A DNA stretch of 9,503 nt from Caryophanales bacterium UBA6877 (GCA_002451465.1 DKCJ01000021.1:1-9503), one strand, 5' to 3'. Counted from the stretch's first letter, positions 1 to 5,934 are shown. Notes: generated by a model not told the origin, from the sequence alone. A program made the numbers and translations.

Positions 1-50
1 CTCGTCTTTTTATCAAGGATTACGTTTTTATTTATTTACAAAACAATTTA

Positions 51-59
51 TTATAAAAT
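51..59 (+). promoter_or_regulatory. -10 promoter element, HAD-SIR2-psuG-psuK operon
   Basis: The stretch TTATAAAAT contains a good -10 hexamer (TAAAAT at 54-59, or TATAAA at 52-57). Only six bases separate position 59 from the ATG at 66, so transcription should begin on or next to the start codon. No Shine-Dalgarno sequence precedes the ATG. A TTTACA at 35-40 resembles a -35 box but the spacer (13 bases) is too short. The call rests on the hexamer and its position only. Confidence 0.5.
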
Positions 60-65
60 AGTTGC

Positions 66-704
66 ATGAATAAATTTGTAATTTTTGATTTAGATGGAAC
101 TTTAATTGACACTTGTGAAGGGATTACGAAGGCAGTAAATAATACCTTAGAACATTTTAATTATCCTTATCATTATTCAAAAGAAGAAATCATTAAATTT
201 TTAGGACATGGTGCTATTTATTTATATAAAAAAGCTACTAAGAAAGATGATATGAGTGATGAAGAATTTAATTATTTTACTGTTGAATATGTTAAAACGC
301 AAAATATCTCCAGTGTCTACCCTTTTGTTAAAGAAACTTTAGAAAAATTATATAAAAAAGGCTATAAACTCATGGTTTATTCTAATAAACCAAATGGAGC
401 CTTACAATTTTTAATTAGAGAAAAATTGCCATCTATTAGGTTTTTAATTGTTCAAGGAAATGTTCCTGAATACCCTGCAAAACCCGATCCAACTTTATTA
501 AATAAAATTTTAAAAGATAATAAATTAGATACTATTGATGGGTATTATGTTGGAGATTCTATTGTTGATCTTGAAACTGCAAGAAATACTAATTTAAAAA
601 GTGTTATTTTAACTTATGGTTATGGTGATTATGAAGATATTAAAGCTCATAACCCAGATTATATGATCAATAGTTTTGATAAATTATTAGATATATTAGA
701 TTAA
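66..704 (+). CDS. HAD-superfamily phosphatase, phosphoglycolate phosphatase-like
   Basis: Cytoplasmic Mg2+-dependent phosphohydrolase of the haloacid dehalogenase superfamily, subfamily IA by layout. All four motifs are visible: motif I FDLDGTLID (7-15, nucleophile D8 and acid/base D10), motif II with Ser106 in VYSNKP, motif III Lys139 in PAKPDP, and motif IV VGDSIVD (162-168, D164 and D168). Residues about 15-80 form the helical C1 cap that sets substrate choice. At 212 residues it has the usual length for Gph/PpaX/PgmB-type enzymes. The ATG at 66 puts DLDGT at residue 8, as expected. It leads a tight run with a SIR2 gene, psuG and psuK. Some HAD enzymes dephosphorylate pseudouridine 5'-phosphate (eukaryotic PUDP/HDHD1), so a pathway role is possible, but the substrate cannot be read from the sequence. 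The family call is firm; the specific function is unknown. Confidence 0.88.
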   Translation: MNKFVIFDLDGTLIDTCEGITKAVNNTLEHFNYPYHYSKEEIIKFLGHGAIYLYKKATKKDDMSDEEFNYFTVEYVKTQNISSVYPFVKETLEKLYKKGYKLMVYSNKPNGALQFLIREKLPSIRFLIVQGNVPEYPAKPDPTLLNKILKDNKLDTIDGYYVGDSIVDLETARNTNLKSVILTYGYGDYEDIKAHNPDYMINSFDKLLDILD

Positions 705-720
705 TAAGAAAGTTAAATTG

Positions 721-2034
721 ATGGAAAAACTAGTTAGAGAAAAATATATTTTTGATAAAAAATGTTTATTAATTCTTCTTTATCTTTTTTATATCAATGA
801 TATTAGCTATAAATCTATTATTTTTCGTAGTTTTGGATTTTATTTAGATCCAACTGCAAATTTTAAAGCGATAGTTACCAGTAAAAAAGGACATATTCAC
901 GATTATATTGTTCATGTTTTAGATGAAAATACGAGTTTAGAAAAATTAACTTCATTAGATATTCAAGGAAATGTAAACATTGTTAAAGTTAAAGATTGTT
1001 TAGATTTAAATTTTTATGATCCAAAAGCTAGTTTAAATATTTATTTTGATGAAGCTAATTTTTTAGCTCATGGTTTTATTGAAGGAAAATATACAAGGTA
1101 TGACCTTCTTAAGAATTCAAAATCTGTTTTTAAAGAAGAGCTTTTATATAATTTAAGTAATGATGCTAGTAAAAATAACATTAATTCGAGTGCCAGCTCT
1201 TTTATCTTGTTTTTATTAAGATTATATAGTTATAAATTACCAATAGACTTAGTTGTTGGAGCAGGCATTAATATAGATTATGGAGCAAAAGATTGGGAAC
1301 ATCTTGTTGAAGCTCTTAATTTAGATTTTTATAAAGATGATAATGTTTTGGTATCAGAAGTTAAACATTATGTAGGAGATGAATTATTTGTTTCAAGCAA
1401 ATTGATTAAAACTAATGGTTTTGATGTTTATGATTCTTTAAATAAAGAACTTTATTTATTTAAAGAAGCTAAAAGCTTTAACGATCCTAATTCAACTTTA
1501 TATAAAATAGTTGATTTTATAATAAGAAAAAATGAAAAAATAGATATTATTACTTATAACTATGATACAAATCTTGAATATTTATTACGTAAACGTAAAT
1601 ATTCATATAATACAATTTATAACAACACTTCTTTTGTTTCAAAGGAAGCTAATGTAAATATCTTTCATGTTCATGGATTGTTACCTTATGATAAGAATCG
1701 CCAAGCTAAATATTTAGATTCAATTATTTTTAACGAATCAGAATATTTTTATTTATATAACAATCCATATTCATGGAATATTGGTAAACAATTACATGAT
1801 TTTACTTTTAATTGTTGCGTTTTTATTGGAATAAGTTTAACTGATCCTAATATGAAAAGATTGTTAGAACTTGCAACTAATTATTTAAAATTTAATTTTA
1901 TCTTTTTAAGAAAAGAAAAAGAGTATAATGAGAAAGTCTATCGAGACGTTACAAATTATTTTTTTACTTATGATCTTATAACCATTTGGGTTGATGAATT
2001 TTCAGAAATTGATGAATGGTTACAATTAATTTAA
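721..2034 (+). CDS. SIR2-like domain protein (SIR2_2 type, putative NAD-cleaving effector) with novel N-terminus
   Basis: A 437-residue protein. The C-terminal part (about 175-437) has the features of the SIR2-like family found in antiphage effectors: nucleotide-binding LVVGAGINIDYGAKDWEHL (from about 177), ITYNYD with the predicted catalytic Asn280, FHVHG with His318, an acidic FNESEYFYLY segment (337-346), and FIGISLTDPNMKRLL (368-382), which matches the family's GxSlxDpn block. In ThsA-type proteins the equivalent Asn and His are required for NAD+ hydrolysis. No zinc-ribbon cysteine quartet is seen, so it is not a classical sirtuin deacetylase. Residues 1 to about 170 match nothing I recognise; residues 14-25 are hydrophobic but too short and mixed for a confident membrane segment. 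The gene follows the HAD gene by 16 bases and precedes psuG by 12. A TTG at 718 sits just before the chosen ATG; AAGAAAG at 706-712 is a weak RBS. Base composition matches the neighbours. NADase activity is inferred from motifs. Confidence 0.8.
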   Translation: MEKLVREKYIFDKKCLLILLYLFYINDISYKSIIFRSFGFYLDPTANFKAIVTSKKGHIHDYIVHVLDENTSLEKLTSLDIQGNVNIVKVKDCLDLNFYDPKASLNIYFDEANFLAHGFIEGKYTRYDLLKNSKSVFKEELLYNLSNDASKNNINSSASSFILFLLRLYSYKLPIDLVVGAGINIDYGAKDWEHLVEALNLDFYKDDNVLVSEVKHYVGDELFVSSKLIKTNGFDVYDSLNKELYLFKEAKSFNDPNSTLYKIVDFIIRKNEKIDIITYNYDTNLEYLLRKRKYSYNTIYNNTSFVSKEANVNIFHVHGLLPYDKNRQAKYLDSIIFNESEYFYLYNNPYSWNIGKQLHDFTFNCCVFIGISLTDPNMKRLLELATNYLKFNFIFLRKEKEYNEKVYRDVTNYFFTYDLITIWVDEFSEIDEWLQLI

Positions 2035-2039
2035 AGGAG
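2033..2039 (+). promoter_or_regulatory. Strong Shine-Dalgarno sequence of psuG
   Basis: AAAGGAG overlaps the stop codon of the SIR2 gene and lies seven bases before the psuG ATG. It is the clearest ribosome binding site on the plus strand. It fixes the psuG start and shows that this organism uses Shine-Dalgarno initiation for internal operon genes. Confidence 0.85.
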
Positions 2040-2046
2040 TTATTAT

Positions 2047-2946
2047 ATGAAAATTTCTAGTGAAGTCTTATCAGCATTAAAGGAGAATAAACCTGTTATT
2101 GCCCTTGAATCAACAATTATTACACATGGCATGCCTTATCCAAAAAATGTTGAATGTGCTTTAACTGTTGAAAAAGTTATTAGAGATAATGGTTGCGTTC
2201 CAGCAACTATTGGTATTATTGATGGAGAAGCTATCGTTGGACTTTCTCCAGAAGAAATTGAAGCTTTAGCAAAAAGAAAAGATGTAAGAAAAACTAGTAG
2301 AAGAGATCTTCCAATAGTTTATGCTACTAAAGGTTGGGGTGGCACAACTGTTACAACAACAATGATTTTAGCACATCAAGCTGGAATTAAATTTTTTGTT
2401 ACTGGTGGAATTGGCGGAGTTCAAAGAGGTGCAGAAAAAACATTTGATATTTCTAGTGACCTAGAAGAATTAGGAAAAACAAGTGTTTGTGTAATTTGTG
2501 CTGGACCTAAAGCTATTTTAGATTTACCAAAAACGATGGAAGTATTAGAAACAAAGGGTGTTCCTGTTATCGGGTATGGCGTTGATACATTACCTGCTTT
2601 CTTCACTCGTGAAAGTGATTTAAAAGTTGATTTTAATGCTACTAATCCAGAAATCGTTGCTGATATTTGTAAAGATAAATGGAATAATGGACTTGATGGT
2701 GGAGTTTTAGTTTGTAATCCAATTCCTGAAGAATATTCAATGGATCCTAAACTTATAAATGGTGTAATTGATGAAGCTATTAAAGAAATGGATGAAAAAG
2801 GTATTAAAGGAAAAGAAGAAACTCCATTCTTACTTGGAAAAATTGTTGAATTAACTGGTGGTAAGAGCTTAGAAGCTAATATAAAATTAGTTTTAAATAA
2901 TGCTAGAGTTGGTTCATTAATTGCTAAATCATATTTTAAAAAATAA
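2047..2946 (+). CDS. psuG: Pseudouridine-5'-phosphate glycosidase
   Basis: Splits the C-C glycosidic bond of pseudouridine 5'-phosphate to give uracil and ribose 5-phosphate, in the cytoplasm. The whole 299-residue chain follows the PsuG family: ALESTIITHGMP (19-30, with the Glu21 expected at the active site), TSRRDLP (83-89), TGGIGGVQRGAE (119-130), TFDISSDLEEL (132-142), CAGPKAILDL (151-160, with Lys155 at the position of the Schiff-base lysine, Lys166 in E. coli), GVPVIGY (171-177), NPIPEEYSMD (224-233) and the C-terminal TPFLLGKIVELTGG. Length equals the family norm (E. coli PsuG is slightly longer at the N-terminus). One oddity: the family's GGVHR reads GGVQR, so Gln126 replaces a His that I recall as His137 of the E. 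coli active site. The strong RBS at 2033-2039 sets the start. psuK follows eight bases later, completing the two-step pathway. Confidence 0.96.
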   Translation: MKISSEVLSALKENKPVIALESTIITHGMPYPKNVECALTVEKVIRDNGCVPATIGIIDGEAIVGLSPEEIEALAKRKDVRKTSRRDLPIVYATKGWGGTTVTTTMILAHQAGIKFFVTGGIGGVQRGAEKTFDISSDLEELGKTSVCVICAGPKAILDLPKTMEVLETKGVPVIGYGVDTLPAFFTRESDLKVDFNATNPEIVADICKDKWNNGLDGGVLVCNPIPEEYSMDPKLINGVIDEAIKEMDEKGIKGKEETPFLLGKIVELTGGKSLEANIKLVLNNARVGSLIAKSYFKK

Positions 2947-2954
2947 CTTCTTTT

Positions 2955-3845
2955 ATGAGTAAAATTCTTTTAATTGGTGGATCAAATATTGACTATATTG
3001 GAACCTCAAAATCTCCATTAATTATGAAAACAAGTAATATTGGGAGCCTAAAAATTTCCTATGGTGGAGTTATGAGGAATGTTGTTGAAAATTTAGCTAG
3101 ATTAAATAATGATTGTTATTTTATAACTGCCATTGGCGAAGATTTATATGGTAATAAATTAAAAAATTTTCTTAAAAATGAGCTTAATGTTAAGTTATTT
3201 TTTCCAATAACAAATCTTCCAACATCTAGTTATATTTGTATAAATGATTCTAATCATGATATGGCTATTGCCTTAAATGACATGGAAATTATGCGTGATT
3301 TATCTCCAAGATTTTTAGATGCTAATAAATCAATTATTAATGAATTTAATGATATCATTCTTGATTCAAATATAAGTGAAGAATCTTTAGAATATTTATT
3401 TAAAAATTTCCCTAATAAAAGATTTTATTGCGAAGGAATTAGTGCTGAAAAAGTTATTAAATTTAAACCTTATTTAGGAAATATATTTTTATTAAAATGT
3501 AATTTATATGAAGCAAAAGCTTTATTTAATGAAGAAAATGATATTCAAAAATTATTAATTGCTATTAAAAATAGTGGCGTCAAAAATTGCGTTATTACTC
3601 AAGGTGAAAATGATATTTATTATTTTGATAATAAAGAAATTTCTAAAGTTTCAGTAGAGAAAATTAAAAAAATAAATGGCAACACCACAGGATGTGGTGA
3701 TGCCATGTTTGCGGGTATTATTGATAAATTACTTAAGAATGAATCACTTAAAAAGAGCATAATCTTTGGCGAAAAATTAAGTGTTTTAACTCTTCAAAGT
3801 AGTGAAGCAGTAAATAAAAATGTATCAAAATTAATAGATGATTAA
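2955..3845 (+). CDS. psuK: PfkB-family carbohydrate kinase, probable pseudouridine kinase
   Basis: Ribokinase-fold kinase predicted to phosphorylate pseudouridine at the 5' position with ATP, supplying PsuG. The N-terminal substrate motif GGVMRNVVENLARL (37-50) is the form typical of PsuK-like kinases. KCNLYEA (181-187) is the usual N..E block. The C-terminal PfkB signature reads NTTGCGDAMFAG (243-254), with catalytic Asp249 and the anion hole spelled GCGD rather than the usual GAGD. At 296 residues it is full length, and there is no N-terminal DNA-binding domain of the kind some PsuK proteins carry. Substrate assignment rests mainly on adjacency to psuG. The eight-base gap upstream (CTTCTTTT) has no Shine-Dalgarno sequence, so translation probably relies on ribosomes arriving from psuG. 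The stop codon overlaps the def stop tail to tail by four bases. Confidence 0.88.
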   Translation: MSKILLIGGSNIDYIGTSKSPLIMKTSNIGSLKISYGGVMRNVVENLARLNNDCYFITAIGEDLYGNKLKNFLKNELNVKLFFPITNLPTSSYICINDSNHDMAIALNDMEIMRDLSPRFLDANKSIINEFNDIILDSNISEESLEYLFKNFPNKRFYCEGISAEKVIKFKPYLGNIFLLKCNLYEAKALFNEENDIQKLLIAIKNSGVKNCVITQGENDIYYFDNKEISKVSVEKIKKINGNTTGCGDAMFAGIIDKLLKNESLKKSIIFGEKLSVLTLQSSEAVNKNVSKLIDD

Positions 3846-4393
3846 TTAATATATATCGCATCCGGAATCTTTTTAAAAGGTTCCTTTTTATTTATATGAT
3901 CATAAAAAAGTATGCCTTTTAAATGGTCATATTCATGTTGAAAAACAATAGCGTCATAGCCAATAAAAGTATGTTTTTCAACTTTGTTTGTTAAGGCATT
4001 GAAGGCTTCAAAAGTAATTTTATAAGACCTATGGACTAGGCCTGGATGTTCTTTATCGACCGATAAACAACCCTCTCCCCCTTCTAAAGCACATAACTTT
4101 ACAGATTCGCTGATAATTTTTGGATTAACAAAAGCATACTCGTGTACTTTATTATTGCTATCAATATAATAAATAGCCATAAAGTTTTTATTTATGCCAA
4201 TTTGTGGAGCACTTAAACCAACTCCAGGACGAACTTTATTTTTTTCGCTCCATTCTGCATCTTGTGATAATTTTAAATACTCTACCATATCATTTAATAG
4301 AGTTTTCATTTCATCATTTAAAGGAAGATCAACAGGTGTTGATTTTTCTCTTAAACTTTTTTTGTTGTCTTTTACAATTTTAAATAATTTCAT
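3842..4393 (-). CDS. def: Peptide deformylase
   Basis: Metalloenzyme that removes the N-formyl group from nascent proteins at the ribosome. All three signature motifs are present: GVGLSAPQ (57-64, Gln64), EGCLS (107-111, metal ligand Cys109) and HEYDH (153-157, ligands His153 and His157, catalytic Glu154). The extended segment between residues about 20 and 57 and the 183-residue length fit the type 2 deformylases of low-GC Gram-positives (S. aureus Def is the same size). Motif I has Ser in place of the more common Ala (GLSAPQ for GLAAPQ), a tolerated variation. The start ATG has no Shine-Dalgarno sequence and sits seven bases after an extended -10 box, so the transcript is probably leaderless. 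It diverges from the ylbF-family gene and converges on psuK with a four-base overlap; its last codons carry the psu operon terminator on the opposite strand. Confidence 0.97.
   Translation of the reverse strand: MKLFKIVKDNKKSLREKSTPVDLPLNDEMKTLLNDMVEYLKLSQDAEWSEKNKVRPGVGLSAPQIGINKNFMAIYYIDSNNKVHEYAFVNPKIISESVKLCALEGGEGCLSVDKEHPGLVHRSYKITFEAFNALTNKVEKHTFIGYDAIVFQHEYDHLKGILFYDHINKKEPFKKIPDAIYIN
3864..3889 (+). terminator. Rho-independent terminator of the psu operon, inside the def coding region
   Basis: Ten-base arms GGAATCTTTT (3864-3873) and AAAAGGTTCC (3875-3884) pair throughout with one T-G wobble, and TTTTTATTTA follows. The signal works only for plus-strand transcription; the opposite strand has no T-run after the stem. 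It begins 18 bases after the psuK stop. Because def is convergent and overlaps psuK, the terminator lies within the def codons for the C-terminal stretch around PFKKIP. Confidence 0.78.
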
Positions 4394-4400
4394 ACATAAA

Positions 4401-4409
4401 ATTATATCA
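4401..4409 (-). promoter_or_regulatory. Extended -10 promoter of def
   Basis: Read on the minus strand this is TGATATAAT, a perfect extended -10 (TGn plus TATAAT). Seven bases separate the hexamer from the def ATG at 4393, so the predicted transcription start falls at or next to the start codon. No clear -35 is seen, which is usual for extended -10 promoters. Confidence 0.72.
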
Positions 4410-4434
4410 TTTTTAAAAATGAATATCCTAAATA

Positions 4435-4443
4435 TGATAAAAT
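4435..4443 (+). promoter_or_regulatory. Extended -10 promoter of the ylbF-rsmD-coaD run
   Basis: TGATAAAAT is an extended -10 (TGn plus TAAAAT, five of six matches to consensus). Six bases (ATTTTT) separate it from the ATG at 4450, so a leaderless transcript is predicted. It is back to back with the def promoter in a 56-base divergent gap. Confidence 0.68.
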
Positions 4444-4449
4444 ATTTTT

Positions 4450-4797
4450 ATGAATGAAAAAATTTTAAATGATGCTATTAAATTAAGAGAATCAATTTTA
4501 AATAGCGAAGAATATAAAAAAGTCCAAGAATTAAATAATTTAATGAATAATAGTGATGAAATTAAATTACTATCTTATAAAAAAGACCTTGCTATCATGG
4601 AATACGAAGATGCTTTAAAACATTTTTCAAAAAATAGTATAGAAGTGATAAATAAAGAAAGTAATATGGCTAAAGCAATTTATTTATTAAATAATAATAA
4701 AATCGTTAAGGAATATAATATTGCTTTTTCAAAGCTTGAAAGTATTTATAAAGAAATAAATGATTCTTTATTTTTATTTTATGAGGTAGAAAAATAA
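4450..4797 (+). CDS. ylbF: YlbF/YmcA-family protein (RicF-like)
   Basis: Small, all-helical, charged cytoplasmic protein of 115 residues. The pattern of an N-terminal helix (IKLRESILNSEEYKKVQEL), a central helix about 37-58 and a C-terminal helix with IVKEYNIAFSKLESIYKEI fits the YlbF/YmcA family (com_ylbF). In Bacillus subtilis YlbF, YmcA and YaaT form the Ric/Y-complex that modulates RNase Y-dependent RNA processing. The assignment is supported by position: in Bacillus ylbF lies just upstream of ylbG, rsmD (ylbH) and coaD (ylbI); here ylbG is missing and rsmD follows after one base. The chain contains no cysteine, so it cannot supply the Fe-S ligands described for the B. subtilis complex, and it is shorter than B. 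subtilis YlbF. The start is the ATG six bases after the -10 box. Sequence similarity in this family is weak, so the name rests partly on synteny. Confidence 0.75.
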   Translation: MNEKILNDAIKLRESILNSEEYKKVQELNNLMNNSDEIKLLSYKKDLAIMEYEDALKHFSKNSIEVINKESNMAKAIYLLNNNKIVKEYNIAFSKLESIYKEINDSLFLFYEVEK

Positions 4798-4798
4798 T

Positions 4799-5350
4799 AT
4801 GTTAAGAATTATTGGTGGACTCTATAAACATCGTCTTATTAATCAACCTTCATTAGAAACAACAAGATGTACCAAAGATATTGCTAAAGAAGGTTTATTT
4901 AATTCGCTTGGAGATATTACTAATAAATCATTTTTAGATTTATTTTCTGGTAGTGGAGCAATTGGAATTGAAGCTTTTTCTAGAGGTGCAAAACCTGTTG
5001 TATTAAATGAAATTGATCGTGAAGCCAAAAGAACTATCATGAGAAATTTAATGGGTTTAGGAATAACTGAAATTGACGTCTATGGACTAGATGCTTTAAA
5101 GTGTATTGATGAATTATCAAAAAAAGAGATGGTATTTGATATAGTTTTTTTAGATCCACCATATAAATTTAAAATTAATAATGATTATTTAAATAATATG
5201 ATAAATAAAAAAATAACAAAAAATACTACAATTTTTATTATTGAAAGTGATTATAATTTAGATATAAATGATTTTGCAAATTTTAATATAAAAATTTTAA
5301 AATATGGCAAAACATATATGAATATTTTAAAAAGGAAAAATGATTTATGA
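4799..5350 (+). CDS. rsmD: 16S rRNA (guanine966-N2)-methyltransferase RsmD
   Basis: S-adenosylmethionine-dependent methyltransferase that modifies G966 of 16S rRNA during 30S assembly. Visible motifs: N-terminal MLRIIGGLYKHR, the RsmD hallmark around TRCTKDIAKEGLFN (22-35; commonly RPTTDRVREALFN), SAM-binding DLFSGSGAIGIEA (47-59), acidic NEIDREA (70-76) and the catalytic DPPY (119-122). Length (183) is normal. In the hallmark block the usual RPT appears as RCT. It starts one base after the preceding stop with a distant, weak RBS (GAGG at 4783-4786), so coupling to the upstream gene is likely. It ends with TGA overlapping the coaD ATG as ATGA, evidence that TGA is a stop codon in this organism. 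Confidence 0.93.
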   Translation: MLRIIGGLYKHRLINQPSLETTRCTKDIAKEGLFNSLGDITNKSFLDLFSGSGAIGIEAFSRGAKPVVLNEIDREAKRTIMRNLMGLGITEIDVYGLDALKCIDELSKKEMVFDIVFLDPPYKFKINNDYLNNMINKKITKNTTIFIIESDYNLDINDFANFNIKILKYGKTYMNILKRKNDL

Positions 5351-5832
5351 GAGTTGCGGTTTATCCAGGAAGTTTCGATCCTATTACTATTGGTCATATT
5401 GATATTATTAAAAGAGCCACAAACATTTTTGACAAAGTAATTGTTTTAGTTGCTAAAAATTCATCTAAAAAATATCGAAACAGTTTAAAAGATAGAATAT
5501 TTATGATTAAAGAAGCCGTAAAAGATGTCAAAAATGTTTATGTTGATTCAGACGATGGATTAACTGTAAATTATGCTAAAAAAATTGGTGCAAGTGTCTT
5601 AATTAGAGGAATTAGAGTTGTTGGCGATTTTGAATATGAATGGCAACTTGCATCAGCTAATGAATTTATTGATCCTGAAATTGAAATAGTATTTTTTATG
5701 GCTCACAAAAAGACATCTTTTATTTCTTCATCAACAATTAATGAAATGTACGATAATGGCGTAAATATTAGTGAGCTTGTTCCAGCAAGTGTTATTGAAG
5801 TTTATAACAAGAAATTTAAGATAAATAAATAA
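5347..5832 (+). CDS. coaD: Phosphopantetheine adenylyltransferase
   Basis: Penultimate enzyme of coenzyme A synthesis: transfers AMP from ATP to 4'-phosphopantetheine to give dephospho-CoA. The nucleotidyltransferase signature YPGSFDPITIGH (6-17) contains the TxGH motif with His17. LIRGIR (85-90) and the GDFEYEWQLASAN block (93-105) are typical CoaD, as is ISSSTINEM (126-134) in place of the usual ISSSxxKE. At 161 residues it has the family length. AAAGGA at 5331-5336 lies ten bases upstream, and the ATG overlaps the rsmD stop. rsmD-coaD adjacency is widely conserved in Firmicutes. The transcript ends at the hairpins between 5849 and 5934. Confidence 0.97.
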   Translation: MRVAVYPGSFDPITIGHIDIIKRATNIFDKVIVLVAKNSSKKYRNSLKDRIFMIKEAVKDVKNVYVDSDDGLTVNYAKKIGASVLIRGIRVVGDFEYEWQLASANEFIDPEIEIVFFMAHKKTSFISSSTINEMYDNGVNISELVPASVIEVYNKKFKINK

Positions 5833-5848
5833 TATAAAGCCTTTAAAA

Positions 5849-5899
5849 CTGTGAAAATAAGTGTGTATGATATTTCTCCATACACACTTTATTTCACAG
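5849..5899. repeat. Long near-perfect inverted repeat in the coaD 3' region
   Basis: Arms of 21 bases (5849-5869 and 5879-5899) pair at 19 positions, including uninterrupted CTGTGAAA/TTTCACAG and GTGTGTATG/CATACACAC blocks; two adjacent A/T mismatches lie between them, and the loop is nine bases. No T-run follows, so it is not itself a rho-independent terminator. It would form a stable stem in the coaD mRNA tail, just before the real terminator. It could be a transcript-stabilising or RNase III-type structure, or a dispersed palindromic repeat. Confidence 0.8.
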
Positions 5900-5905
5900 A
5901 GCCTA

Positions 5906-5934
5906 AAAAACCTATGCAATTTGCATAGGTTTTT
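5906..5934. terminator. Bidirectional rho-independent terminator between coaD and the thioredoxin-like gene
   Basis: Perfect 12-base arms (5906-5917, 5923-5934) with CCTATGC/GCATAGG at the core and a five-base loop. The stem is flanked by an A-run on the left and a T-run on the right, so each strand sees a hairpin followed by T residues. It serves the two convergent genes ending at 5832 and 5953. Confidence 0.9.

Noticed and set aside
721..2034. SIR2 protein as a classical sirtuin deacetylase (CobB)
   Set aside because: It lacks the Cys4 zinc module and the CobB-type motifs; GAG, TYNYD, VHG and GISLTDPN fit the SIR2-like effector family instead.
2421..2606. 61-codon minus-strand open frame within psuG
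   Set aside because: It lies wholly inside a well-supported gene on the other strand, has no RBS and its product looks like a reverse-complement artefact.
4194..4457. 87-codon plus-strand open frame across def and the divergent gap
   Set aside because: It is antisense to the conserved motif I region of deformylase and runs through both promoters into the ylbF-family start.
4843..5040. 65-codon minus-strand open frame within rsmD
   Set aside because: It is antisense to the SAM-binding motif of rsmD and has no independent support.
4799..5350. Use of the Mycoplasma genetic code (TGA as tryptophan), suggested by the high AT content
   Set aside because: rsmD ends on TGA in an ATGA overlap with coaD, and tryptophans throughout are TGG, so the standard bacterial code fits.
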